A stretch of DNA of 64,000 nucleotides from Clostridia bacterium (GCA_017937285.1 JAGBDU010000009.1:49677-113676); one strand, 5' to 3'; counted from the stretch's first letter, positions 24,944 through 34,923 are shown. The notes: generated by a model not told the origin, from the sequence alone. Numbers and translations are program-made.

Positions 24944-24971
24944 TTGACATTTCTGAAAATCGTGATATAAT
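24944..24971 (+). promoter_or_regulatory. Promoter of the leader-recombinase transcript
   Basis: TTGACA, 16-base spacer, TATAAT; the transcript would start about 37 bases before the leader ORF. Confidence 0.75.
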
Positions 24972-25014
24972 ACTGACAGTAAACTATTATGTTTACTTGT
25001 TAGGAGTTGATTAT

Positions 25015-25080
25015 ATGTTTTGGTTGTTTTCCAACAAAATATGTATTGAAATAAAAAAATTTAAGAGATGTCAAGGATAA
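25015..25080 (+). CDS. Leader peptide, 21 aa
   Basis: ATG 25015 has AGGAG 8 bases upstream. The ORF starts MFWLFSNK and ends CQG-stop, with the last five codons inside the left arm of the hairpin at 25063. Ribosome position on this ORF would therefore decide whether that hairpin forms. This is the usual layout of transcription attenuation before resistance or recombinase genes in mobile elements. Translation is inferred. Confidence 0.55.
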   Translation: MFWLFSNKICIEIKKFKRCQG

Positions 25081-25110
25081 CTTGTGTGTTTTCTTTGATG
25101 TCTCTTTTTT
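25063..25110 (+). terminator. Attenuator upstream of the serine recombinase
   Basis: AAGAGATGTCAAGG pairs with CTTTGATGTCTCTT (14 pairs including G-T) and is followed by TTTT. It stands between the leader ORF and the recombinase ribosome site, so it would cut the transcript unless read through. Confidence 0.7.
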
Positions 25111-25115
25111 GTTAG

Positions 25116-27059
<1,944 letters not shown>

Positions 27060-27101
27060 TTGTTGCAACTTTTACTTTGGTTATGGGCTATGTTGCAACA
27101 A
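27060..27101. other. Inverted repeat after the recombinase gene
   Basis: TTGTTGCAAC (27060-27069) and GTTGCAACAA (27092-27101), a perfect 10-base pair. Possible protein-binding or transfer-region structure. Confidence 0.45.
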
Positions 27102-27208
27102 TCAAATTAACGTGGCACGTTTTTTTTACGAAATAAAAATGAAAGTGGCGATAGTTAATTTGAATAAATTTTATCTCTATTAGAGAGAAAATTTATTGCC
27201 TCGCAGAG

Positions 27209-27246
27209 CCCCCGAGTTTTGATAGCATGTCAAAACTCATAGGGGG
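27209..27246 (+). other. oriT: Candidate oriT hairpin of element 3
   Basis: CCCCC-GAGTTTTGA pairs with TCAAAACTC-ATA-GGGGG over a 7-base loop, 62 bases before the relaxase start, followed by TTAGGACT. Position and shape suit an oriT. The nic site is unknown and the TAGTGTGTTA core is absent. Confidence 0.55.
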
Positions 27247-27307
27247 TTAGGACTTATGACAGAGTCAAAGTCCTGTGCTTTGAAGCAAAATCAAGGAGGT
27301 ACTTTTT

Positions 27308-28726
27308 ATGGAGCAAGAATTAGCATATTCTTTTCACTTGGGTAGTGACAAGAACAAAAGTAAAATAGCTAAAAAAACAGCTAAAGGAAATGTATCTGGT
27401 ACTACTTCTTTATCAAATAATGCTATACAAAATGCAAATGATTTATCTAGAGCAAATAAACACAATTTACGAGATTATGATAATCAAAGGGAATTGATTA
27501 CAACTATATATGGAACTAATGATATTGTTGAAGATGTCAAACAAGTATATATAGATGAATTTGAAGAAGCTCGTATTGAGTTTAATAATAAGCAGACTAG
27601 AAACGATAGAAAGATAAATAATTATTTTGAAAAGGCTTGTACATTACAAAACGATATTGCTTGTGAAATTATAATAGAGCTTGGAGATATGGATTTTTGG
27701 CAAGATAAAGATGATGAGTATAGATTCAAAATGATTGATGTATATAATGAGCAAATTCAAGACTTAAATAAAATTGTTCCAAATTTTAAGGTGGCTAATG
27801 CAACAATACATTTTGATGAAACTTCTCCCCATATGCATGTTGTTGGTGTACCAGTAATTGATAATTGCAAAAAAGGTATGAAAAAACAAGTTGGTAAATC
27901 TAAATTGTTTACCAAAGAGTCATTAACTGCTATTCAAGACAAAATGAGAAATGCTTGTATTAAGTCGTATAATAAGTTTTACGGTGTTGATAGTAGATTA
28001 AAGACAAAACAAAAAGGAAGAAATAAAGATATAAATGTTAAAGAAATGGACAATTATAGAGAAATAAAGAAAAAACTGGAACAGCAAAAACAAAAACTTG
28101 AAAATGCTAATAAACGAACTGAAAAGTTAGATAATTCAAGCAAAGATATAATTGAGTTATTAGATAATTTAAAGCCTATGCCTTTTAATAAAAATAATAG
28201 CCAAATTTCAAACGAGAATATAGAGAATATCAAAGATTATATTAAAGATGTAACAGATGTTACTCAGACAGTTAGAAGTGTAAATGACCTAAATATGTCG
28301 ATTAAGGATTTTGAACATGCCACTTCTAAAATAGAGAATGAAAATTATTCTCTTAAAGAACAAATAAAGCTAAAAGATGATGATATTAAGGAATTAAAGG
28401 ATGAATTATCAGCTAAAGATAAAACAATTATCAAATTAAGTAATGCTTTAGAAAAAGCTAAAGCAGAATTAAGTAAATTTAAGGGATTTTGGAAATCACT
28501 CATTAAAAGATTTCAAATGAAGATATTTGATGAAAAATACTATAATATTGCAGAAGATAAACGAAATTATACTCTTGTTGCAGAAGATTTAGAGAAAAAT
28601 GGAATATTTGATAATAACGATTCAGATATAGTTAATAATCCTACAAGAAAAGTATTAACGAATGAAGAATTAGCTGAAATTCAAGCTAAAAAAGGAAAAA
28701 AGAAAAATGATTATAACCTAAACTAA
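27308..28726 (+). CDS. MobV-like relaxase of element 3
   Basis: 472 residues. A metal-binding motif HFDETSPHMH near residue 173 and a preceding helical region are of the MobV/Pre type, as in TnpZ of Tn4451. The C-terminal half is a long coiled coil rich in Lys and Glu. AAGGAGG lies 7 bases before ATG. The N-terminal region (FHLGSDKNKSKIAKK) differs strongly from that of the two IME relaxases, so it is a distinct subfamily, which fits the different oriT. Confidence 0.88.
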   Translation: MEQELAYSFHLGSDKNKSKIAKKTAKGNVSGTTSLSNNAIQNANDLSRANKHNLRDYDNQRELITTIYGTNDIVEDVKQVYIDEFEEARIEFNNKQTRNDRKINNYFEKACTLQNDIACEIIIELGDMDFWQDKDDEYRFKMIDVYNEQIQDLNKIVPNFKVANATIHFDETSPHMHVVGVPVIDNCKKGMKKQVGKSKLFTKESLTAIQDKMRNACIKSYNKFYGVDSRLKTKQKGRNKDINVKEMDNYREIKKKLEQQKQKLENANKRTEKLDNSSKDIIELLDNLKPMPFNKNNSQISNENIENIKDYIKDVTDVTQTVRSVNDLNMSIKDFEHATSKIENENYSLKEQIKLKDDDIKELKDELSAKDKTIIKLSNALEKAKAELSKFKGFWKSLIKRFQMKIFDEKYYNIAEDKRNYTLVAEDLEKNGIFDNNDSDIVNNPTRKVLTNEELAEIQAKKGKKKNDYNLN

Positions 28727-28742
28727 AGGAGGTATTTAATAT

Positions 28743-29054
28743 ATGTCAAACTATGATAAAATATATTTTAGCAAACAAGAATATAATAAATTAATGCAAA
28801 TAATAAATAATAATCTAAAATGCAAAGATGATGATATTAAATACAGAGCTACAAGATTAAAGGAAAAATTTGATAATTATGTTCGTTTGTATGAAAAAGA
28901 AACTAATGGAAAATTAGAAGAAGGTGTTATATATCTAGCTTATTCAAATGAATTAAAATGGCTTGTACAAGAATGTATGTATTTAATAAAAAAGAAAGCT
29001 AAAAAGGATTATTATGAAGAATTAAGATTAAAAGAAAATAAAGGAGTGAAATAA
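28743..29054 (+). CDS. Hypothetical protein, 103 aa
   Basis: It follows the relaxase by 16 bases, with AAAGGAGG about 10 bases before ATG. It is a charged helical protein (KQEYNKLMQIINNNLKCKDD, then RATRLKEKFDNYVRLYEK) with no membrane segment. It lies between relaxase and tnpV in one operon, so an accessory mobilization role is plausible. No family recognised. Confidence 0.65.
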   Translation: MSNYDKIYFSKQEYNKLMQIINNNLKCKDDDIKYRATRLKEKFDNYVRLYEKETNGKLEEGVIYLAYSNELKWLVQECMYLIKKKAKKDYYEELRLKENKGVK

Positions 29055-29056
29055 TT

Positions 29057-29440
29057 ATGAATAATGAATTACCAAAAATAGATGAAAAAAATGGAATTGA
29101 ATATCATTTAGAGGGAGATTATTATATTCCAAATCTTACAATGCCAAAGCAAGAAAAGATAACTCTTAACAAGTATGGCAGAATGAGGTTAAATTATATA
29201 AAAGAACATAAAAAAGCTGACTATTCAATAATGCTTTTAGATGGTACATTAAATACTCATATAAAAGAAATTCAAGAAACAGCTGAAAATAGAGTTAATC
29301 AAATAATTAAACAACTAAAAGACAATAGTGATTTAACCGAAGAAATGAAGAATACAGATATGCTTTATTGGGTTGGAACAATGAGTGCTATTAAGAATCA
29401 GGCAGAAGAAATAATTTTAAACGAACTAATATATGTATAG
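29057..29440 (+). CDS. tnpV: TnpV-like transposon protein
   Basis: 127 residues matching the TnpV family first named in Tn4451: YHLEGDYYIPNL near the N-terminus, KYGRMRLNYIKEHKKADYS and the C-terminal AEEIILNELIYV are the typical blocks. The start is 2 bases after the previous stop, with GGAGTG upstream, so it is translationally coupled. The family's function is not established. It marks element 3 as Tn4451-like. Confidence 0.85.
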   Translation: MNNELPKIDEKNGIEYHLEGDYYIPNLTMPKQEKITLNKYGRMRLNYIKEHKKADYSIMLLDGTLNTHIKEIQETAENRVNQIIKQLKDNSDLTEEMKNTDMLYWVGTMSAIKNQAEEIILNELIYV

Positions 29441-29453
29441 GAGATGAAAGCAA

Positions 29454-29735
29454 ATGAAGAATTTAAGAAAAGTTAAAGATGATTTATTAAAGGAATGGAT
29501 AGAATTTCGAGAAGAAACAGCATTTAGTGAGATGACACCTCAAGATAAAAAATATTGTATCTATTTTGAAGAAATTGCAGAGAAAATACTAAAGAATGTA
29601 CCTGAACAGAATAAAAAATATGTTCAAAAACAACTTGATCAACTCGAGAAAAACTTTATGGATTACTTATATTATTGGAATGAGAAGTATTATAGAAATG
29701 GATTTGTAGATGTGATTGAGTTGTTAGAAATATAA
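29454..29735 (+). CDS. Hypothetical protein, 93 aa
   Basis: AGGAG lies about 10 bases before ATG, 13 bases after tnpV. The protein is acidic and helical, with aromatic residues at the C-terminus (MDYLYYWNEKYYRNGFVDV). It resembles short proteins found beside TnpV, but I cannot assign a family. It closes the mobilization operon; a terminator follows directly. Confidence 0.6.
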   Translation: MKNLRKVKDDLLKEWIEFREETAFSEMTPQDKKYCIYFEEIAEKILKNVPEQNKKYVQKQLDQLEKNFMDYLYYWNEKYYRNGFVDVIELLEI

Positions 29736-29741
29736 TATTAT

Positions 29742-29780
29742 AAGCTGTAAAGAAACTTTTATATTTTTTACAGCTTTTTT
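29742..29780 (+). terminator. Terminator of the mobilization operon
   Basis: AAGCTGTAAA pairs with TTTACAGCTT (10 perfect pairs), then TTTT. Confidence 0.8.
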
Positions 29781-29862
29781 GTAGAAATTTCCAGATTCTA
29801 TTGAGAAAAATATCATTTTGTGGTATAAATATAAATAGCATAATTATGATTAAAGGATAAAG

Positions 29863-30540
29863 GTGATAAAAATAAAGCGTTTAAATATATTTATAGATGA
29901 AAGTGGCGATTTTGGTTTTGTAAATGGCAGTTCAGATTTATATGCTGTATCATTTACATTACATGAAAGCTCAGATTCCATAGAAACAGAATTGAAATAT
30001 CTTAATGAAAAATTAGATATGCTTAACTATGATGGAATGATACATTTAGCTTATCTTATTGCTAAAAGAGGAGATTACTTACATTTTGATTTTGAAAGAA
30101 GAAAAAGCATATTTTGGGCAATATTCTATTTCTCAAGTAGAGTTAAAGTTAAAATCAGAACAATTATAGTTGATAAGAAATACATAAATAAAAAAACTCA
30201 ATTAAATGTTGCATTAGCAAGAGAAATCAGTAAATTTATCAGTGAGAATCAAGACTATCTTAATTCATTTGATAAAATTGTTATTTATTATGATAATGGA
30301 CAAGAAACATTGGCAACTATATTGGATACTATTTTTGCTAGTAATCCAAATGTAGAAAGAAGAATTGACTTTGATCATACTAAGAAAAGGCTATTTCAGG
30401 TTTCAGATATGCTAACAGTAATTGATAAATTAGATTATAAAAGGAAAAATAATATTTCATTCACAAAAGCTGAATCATTTTTCTTTAGAGGAAAGGATTT
30501 TAGACATATTATAAACATATTAAAAAATAAAAGAATTTAA
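29863..30540 (+). CDS. DUF3800 protein
   Basis: 225 residues. The DUF3800 signature is clear: FIDESGDFG at residues 9-17 with two acidic residues, and KRLFQVSDMLTVID near 185. The fold is thought to be RNase H-like, with acidic catalytic residues, though no activity is established. The start is GTG 29863 with AAAGGA 5 bases upstream. It is the first gene of the cargo run after the terminator and is probably co-transcribed with the next genes. DUF3800 proteins are common accessory genes near defence systems. Confidence 0.88.
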   Translation: MIKIKRLNIFIDESGDFGFVNGSSDLYAVSFTLHESSDSIETELKYLNEKLDMLNYDGMIHLAYLIAKRGDYLHFDFERRKSIFWAIFYFSSRVKVKIRTIIVDKKYINKKTQLNVALAREISKFISENQDYLNSFDKIVIYYDNGQETLATILDTIFASNPNVERRIDFDHTKKRLFQVSDMLTVIDKLDYKRKNNISFTKAESFFFRGKDFRHIINILKNKRI

Positions 30541-30560
30541 ATAAAAAGGAATTTAGAATT

Positions 30561-30824
30561 ATGGATTTAGAAAAAGAAATTGAACAAATAAAACAAAGAA
30601 ATAAAAAAGTTGAATTAGATAAAGCTTGGGAAACAAGCTGGACTAGAAGAATATGTATAATGATTCTAACTTATATAGTAGTTATTATTTATTCACATCT
30701 AATACAAAATACAAATAATATTGCTTTAAGTTCATTAGTTCCTGTAATAGGATTTACATTATCTACATTGTCTTTAAAATTAATAAGGAAAATATGGGAA
30801 AATAATAAAACTACTAAAGAATAA
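30561..30824 (+). CDS. Small membrane protein, 87 aa
   Basis: A charged N-terminal helix (EKEIEQIKQRNKKVELDKAW) is followed by two membrane segments, about 33-50 (RRICIMILTYIVVIIYSHLI) and 58-76. It sits 20 bases after the DUF3800 gene and 15 before the helicase gene, so it is part of that operon. Weak AAAGGA upstream. No family recognised; it could anchor an effector complex at the membrane. Confidence 0.6.
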   Translation: MDLEKEIEQIKQRNKKVELDKAWETSWTRRICIMILTYIVVIIYSHLIQNTNNIALSSLVPVIGFTLSTLSLKLIRKIWENNKTTKE

Positions 30825-30839
30825 GAAATGAGGTAAATT

Positions 30840-32162
30840 ATGATAGTAGAAGGAAATCCACAATTAGGTTTACAAAAGCATCAGCAAGATGCTTACAAAG
30901 CTGTTCAAAAAGCATATGAAAATGGAAATAAAGCTTCAGTTGTAATTCCTACAGGTTGCGGAAAATCGTTTATTGCATTGCAACTTATGGCAGATAATAA
31001 AGATAAAAGAATTTTATTTATGGCACCTACAAATGCAATTAGAAATCAAATGTATAATTATATTGCTAAATATATTGTTGGAGTAGAACCAACAAATGAA
31101 AAAACAGCAAGAATGATATTAGATGAATACTTTCCACACTTAAAGATAATGCTATATCCATCTTTACTTAGAGTAAATGATGAACAAATGGAAAAATTAA
31201 ATGCTGATATTATAGTTATGGATGAGTTACATAGAACAGGTGCAGATAAATGGGGCGAAAAAATTAATACTTTACTTCAGAAAAATCCTAATGCTAATAT
31301 TTTAGGTTTAACAGCAACTCCAGACAGAATGGATGATAAAAATGTAGTTGATGAATTATTTGAGGGGAATATTGACTATGAATTGACATTAGTTGATGCA
31401 CTAAGAAAAGGAATTGTAAAGTCTCCCCAATATGTGAAATGCGATTATGCATTAAGTGAACACTTAGAAGGCATTAGATTAGCAATAGCTAATTGTAGTG
31501 ATGAACAAAAGAAAAAAGAACTACAAGCAAAATATGATAGAATGAGAAAAATAGTTGAACAAGCAGATGGAATACCTGAACTTTTTGCAAAAAATATTCA
31601 AAAGAAAGATGGCAAATATATAATTTTTTGTAAAGACAAAGAACATATGGATGAATTAATTGGTAAAGCAAAAGAATGGTTTTGTTCTATTGACAATGAA
31701 CCTGAAATATATTCAGTCTATTCAGGGGATGGATATACTGATAAAGATAATAGCAAAACCATTGAAGATTTTGAAAGCTCTAAATCAGAACATTTAAAAT
31801 TATTATTTTCTATAGAAATGCTAAATGAAGGATTACATGTTGAAGATATTTCAGGAGTAATAATGGCTAGACCAACAGATTCAAGAATAATATATTTGCA
31901 ACAATTAGGAAGGGCGTTGTCTTCTGATACATCAAGAAATAAAACAATAGTTTTTGATTTAGTAAATAATTATCTAAAAAATAATTTGGATGCAGAAATT
32001 AACAGAAGAACTAATGGCTCTAAAATTATTAATGGTGATGGAGCTGGAATAGGTGGTGGCGAAGATACTGAAATTGAAGATCTAGATACTTTTAGAATAC
32101 AAGGTGAAACTAAAGAATTTTTAGAATTATTAAATGAAGTACAAGGAATAATACGGACATAA
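30840..32162 (+). CDS. SF2 DEAD/DEAH-box helicase
   Basis: 440 residues. RecA-like domain 1 has Walker A PTGCGKS near residue 40, DELH near 129 and TATPDR near 160. Domain 2 has LNEGLHVEDISGVIMARPT and QQLGRAL. All core motifs are intact. The C-terminal tail ends just where repeat units would begin. Dropping one base near 32160 continues the frame into the repeats at 32161 onward. It is probably the front part of a longer helicase-plus-repeat protein, now split, or one of two linked subunits. Confidence 0.88.
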   Translation: MIVEGNPQLGLQKHQQDAYKAVQKAYENGNKASVVIPTGCGKSFIALQLMADNKDKRILFMAPTNAIRNQMYNYIAKYIVGVEPTNEKTARMILDEYFPHLKIMLYPSLLRVNDEQMEKLNADIIVMDELHRTGADKWGEKINTLLQKNPNANILGLTATPDRMDDKNVVDELFEGNIDYELTLVDALRKGIVKSPQYVKCDYALSEHLEGIRLAIANCSDEQKKKELQAKYDRMRKIVEQADGIPELFAKNIQKKDGKYIIFCKDKEHMDELIGKAKEWFCSIDNEPEIYSVYSGDGYTDKDNSKTIEDFESSKSEHLKLLFSIEMLNEGLHVEDISGVIMARPTDSRIIYLQQLGRALSSDTSRNKTIVFDLVNNYLKNNLDAEINRRTNGSKIINGDGAGIGGGEDTEIEDLDTFRIQGETKEFLELLNEVQGIIRT

Positions 32163-32199
32163 TGAACTTTTAGAAAGTGCTAGAAATATTAGAGAATGG

Positions 32200-33582
32200 A
32201 TGGAAAATAATAATAGAACAAAACCTCCTGCAATAAGTTCTAAGGATTATATAGAAAAAAGATTAGGAACAGCATTAAGTAATATTAGACAAAAATTAAT
32301 CAAGCCATATCTACAACTCGAAAATGAAGAAGCTAGAAAGCAATTTGAAAGCGAACATCCTGAATTACAAGAAATATTACAAATAGTTAATTGGATAGAT
32401 GAAAAAAATTTATCTCCACATTTGATAAATGCAAGACAAATTAAAATATGGATGGAAACAATGCAAACTAATAAACCACCTAGATTAAGATGCGAAGATA
32501 AAGAAGAACAAAGACTGGGTACAGCTTTACAAAGTATAAGAAGAAGGCTAATAAATCCTTATTTACAACTAGAAAGTGAAGATGAAAAAATACAATTTGA
32601 GGATGAACACCCTGAATTACAGGAAGTATTACAAATAGTTAATGGGATAGATGAAAAGAATATTTCTCCTCGTTTAGATAAAGCTATACAAATACAAAAA
32701 TGGATGAAAGAACATTCAACAACAAAGCCACCTAGTGCTGCTTCAAGAGATGATGAAGAAAGAAAATTAGGACTAGCTTTAACAGATATTAGAAGAAAAC
32801 TTATAAAACCTTATATGCTATTACAAACTGAAGAAGAAAAAATGCAGTTTGAAGATGAACATCCTGAAATACATAATGTAAATTCAATTATAAATGAAAT
32901 TGATAGAAATAATATATCTCCTAATTTAGCAAATATAAGGGAAGTAAAAACATGGATGGATGAGAGAAAGACTACAAAACCACCAACATCCAATTCAAAA
33001 GATGATGAAGAAAAAAGATTAGGTGGAGCATTAAAAAGAATTAGACAAGGATTAGTAAAACCATATTTACAATTAGAAACAGACGAAGGAAGATTACAAT
33101 ATGAAGAGGAACATCCTGAATTACAGGAAGTATTGGAAATAGTAAATTGGATAGATGAAAATAATATCTCACCATATTTAGTAAATGCAAGATTAATTAA
33201 AGAATGGGTAAAAAAACAAACAGAACAGCATTTGCCTAGAAGGTCAAGAAATATTGAAGGAGAGGAAAAAGAATTAGCAAAAAAACTAGGAAATATAAGA
33301 CAAGACCTTATAAAACCATATATGGCATTACAAACTGAAGAAGAAAGAACAAGTTATAGGGAACAACATCCTGAACTAGATGAAGTTATGTCTATAATAA
33401 GTGAATTAGATATTCAGTGTGGAAACAAAAAACAACAAGAATTAGCAATTTTAATAAGACAAGATTTAGAGAAAAGAAAAGCATTGCAAGAAGCTAGAAA
33501 ATTAGAACAAGAATATGAGAAACAACTATCAGCAAGAGAAACAAAAGATATGCAAGAACAAGGAGTAGATTTTAATGAATAA
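32200..33582 (+). CDS. Helicase-associated-repeat protein
   Basis: 460 residues made of five tandem repeats of about 78 residues with the pattern KPP-SKDDEE-RLG-AL-IR-LIKPYLQLE, then EDEHPELQEVLQIVN-IDE-NISP. The KPP...KD-EE-RLG pattern resembles the helicase-associated (HA) domain that follows SF2 helicases. ATG 32200 has no ribosome site. The frame is open from 32152, encoding a first partial repeat (SARNIREWMENNNRTKPP). It is probably the displaced C-terminal part of the helicase. Confidence 0.65.
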   Translation: MENNNRTKPPAISSKDYIEKRLGTALSNIRQKLIKPYLQLENEEARKQFESEHPELQEILQIVNWIDEKNLSPHLINARQIKIWMETMQTNKPPRLRCEDKEEQRLGTALQSIRRRLINPYLQLESEDEKIQFEDEHPELQEVLQIVNGIDEKNISPRLDKAIQIQKWMKEHSTTKPPSAASRDDEERKLGLALTDIRRKLIKPYMLLQTEEEKMQFEDEHPEIHNVNSIINEIDRNNISPNLANIREVKTWMDERKTTKPPTSNSKDDEEKRLGGALKRIRQGLVKPYLQLETDEGRLQYEEEHPELQEVLEIVNWIDENNISPYLVNARLIKEWVKKQTEQHLPRRSRNIEGEEKELAKKLGNIRQDLIKPYMALQTEEERTSYREQHPELDEVMSIISELDIQCGNKKQQELAILIRQDLEKRKALQEARKLEQEYEKQLSARETKDMQEQGVDFNE

Positions 33583-33928
33583 CGAATTGATTCCAACAAA
33601 TAGTTTATGGTATAGAATAAAAAAGTTTTTCAAAAACATATTTTTTAAAGAAAAAGAATATGATACAAAAGATATTAAAGATTATAGAAGTAGTACATCG
33701 AATAATATCATTAACAACAATTTAAAAGAAAAATTTGAAATAGAGAATAAAAAGCAAGATTTAGCTAATAAACTCCTTTATGGTGAAATAAGTACAAGTG
33801 AATTGGAAGACAATGAAGTTGATGAGATGACAGATTATTTTTCTACAGATATTAAAAATATTGATAATGAACTATTAAGAATAAAACAACATATTCTTAA
33901 TATGCAAAAACAGTTAAAACAAGAGTAA
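33575..33928 (+). CDS. Hypothetical protein with basic aromatic N-terminal helix, 117 aa
   Basis: The start overlaps the previous stop by 8 bases, with AAGGAG about 14 bases upstream inside the previous gene. After a short leader comes LWYRIKKFFKNIFFKEKE, a strongly basic amphipathic segment similar to the tail of the protein at 18346, then an acidic helical domain. There is no clear transmembrane helix. It is the last gene of the cargo operon of element 3, before the terminator at 33939. Family not recognised. Confidence 0.6.
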   Translation: MNNELIPTNSLWYRIKKFFKNIFFKEKEYDTKDIKDYRSSTSNNIINNNLKEKFEIENKKQDLANKLLYGEISTSELEDNEVDEMTDYFSTDIKNIDNELLRIKQHILNMQKQLKQE

Positions 33929-33938
33929 TAAGCAAAAT

Positions 33939-33964
33939 AAAAGCCATTCGTTTGAATGGCTTTT
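33939..33964 (+). terminator. Terminator of element 3 cargo operon
   Basis: AAAAGCCATTC / GAATGGCTTTT, 11 perfect pairs, loop GTTT. Confidence 0.85.
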
Positions 33965-34113
33965 GCTGACGCTTAGCATCAGCTCGGGTCAGGTCCTATT
34001 CTAGCAAACTATTTCAGACCTAGTAGAATATCTATCTACAATACATAGTATTCCTTAATTTCTTTAATTATACACTATTTTTTTGAAATTGTATATAGTT
34101 TTTTCAAAAATAC

Positions 34114-34142
34114 TTGATTTTTATAAAAAAATTTGATAATAT
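34114..34142 (+). promoter_or_regulatory. Promoter of candidate small RNA
   Basis: TTGATT, 17-base spacer, TAATAT. Confidence 0.55.
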
Positions 34143-34148
34143 ACTTAT

Positions 34149-34250
34149 AACTTGAATGACTATTTAGTCATTCGTCAAGAGAGCTAACGAGTTGTAAATG
34201 TCTACTTCGTTGGCACCACGAGAAAGTAAAATGATTTACTTTCTTTTTTT
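34149..34250 (+). ncRNA. Candidate structured small RNA
   Basis: No ORF fits between the promoter at 34114 and a terminator AGAAAGTAAA / TTTACTTTCT followed by TTTTTT (34221-34250). Inside are a hairpin GAATGACTA / TAGTCATTC (34154-34173), extended by CTTG / CAAG, and a second helix with AACGA / TCGTT. I do not recognise a riboswitch class. A stand-alone regulatory RNA of about 100 bases is the simplest reading. Confidence 0.5.
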
Positions 34251-34396
34251 ATGCTCAAAATCAAAATACAGGAACAGCCACTTGCTGTCAGCTTAAAAGA
34301 ATTCTATTTATTTGCTTTATTATATAAAATGATATAAAAATCGTTCATAATCATATTATTATTTTATTTCAAAATTATTCAAAAAATCTGATTATA

Positions 34397-34520
34397 AGCA
34401 GAAACAAGAATAAAGTGGATTAAAAATAATCATTGGAATTGTAGAAAAAACATTGTTTGTAAAATAAAAATAAAGTATAATAAATCCATCCTTTTCAAAG
34501 GAAATCTTTGAGAAAGGAGG
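34397..34520 (+). repeat. 124-bp duplicated upstream module, copy 2
   Basis: Aligned without gaps to 17251-17374. It begins with the last eight codons and stop of a DUF6076-like gene whose remainder is missing here. Confidence 0.9.
34453..34481 (+). promoter_or_regulatory. Promoter of the small-peptide mRNA (locus 2)
   Basis: TTGTTT, 17-base spacer, TATAAT, as in locus 1. Confidence 0.75.
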
Positions 34521-34528
34521 ATATACTC

Positions 34529-34663
34529 ATGACGTATGCTGACTTAGTATGGCATCTTATAGAGAGTTTACAACAAAAAGAAAAAGAATTAAATCAAGCC
34601 AATGAAATAATTCGAAAAAACAACATATCATTAGATTGCCAAAAGCAAAATGAGGCAAAATAG
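34529..34663 (+). CDS. Small peptide of the antisense-paired locus 2, 44 aa
   Basis: AAAGGAGG lies 8 bases before ATG 34529. The peptide shares the N-terminal pattern of the locus 1 peptide (YADLVWHLIESLQQ against SFDLIWRLIVLLLL), but the hydrophobic run is replaced by an amphipathic helix, and the tail is longer and charged with one Cys. Promoter, terminator, antisense RNA and direct repeats are arranged as in locus 1. It could be a toxin that diverged, or a peptide that lost membrane activity. Confidence 0.6.
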   Translation: MTYADLVWHLIESLQQKEKELNQANEIIRKNNISLDCQKQNEAK

Positions 34664-34669
34664 CCGATG

Positions 34670-34705
34670 GAATGCACAGTTCTACCACGCTGTGCGTTCT
34701 TTTTT
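34670..34705 (+). terminator. Terminator of the small-peptide mRNA (locus 2)
   Basis: GAATGCACAG / CTGTGCGTTC, loop TTCTACCACG, then TTTTTT. CTACCAC in the loop is complementary to the antisense loop. Confidence 0.85.
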
Positions 34706-34709
34706 GCAC

Positions 34710-34780
34710 AAAAAAAGACTAAGTGCTACCACACACTTAGCCGAATATACTCACAACATTGTTTATTGTTAACTTAAGTT
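34710..34780 (-). ncRNA. Antisense RNA of locus 2, candidate antitoxin
   Basis: A minus-strand promoter TTGACA (34810-34815), 17-base spacer, TATACT (34787-34792), as in locus 1. The terminator is CTAAGTG / CACTTAG with loop TGTGGTAG, then TCTTTTTTT. The RNA contains the complement of 34743-34757, a direct repeat (12 of 15) of 34519-34533, which spans the peptide's ribosome site and start codon. Confidence 0.75.
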
Positions 34781-34923
34781 AAATATAGTATACTACTTTT
34801 TTTATTATATGTCAATTGTTTTTAAAAATTCATTTTAAACTAATTGAATATAATAATATTAACAGAAGTAATTCTGTTTTGAGTTGAAATACTCCCAACC
34901 TAAAAAACATTTAGACCTGAAAG

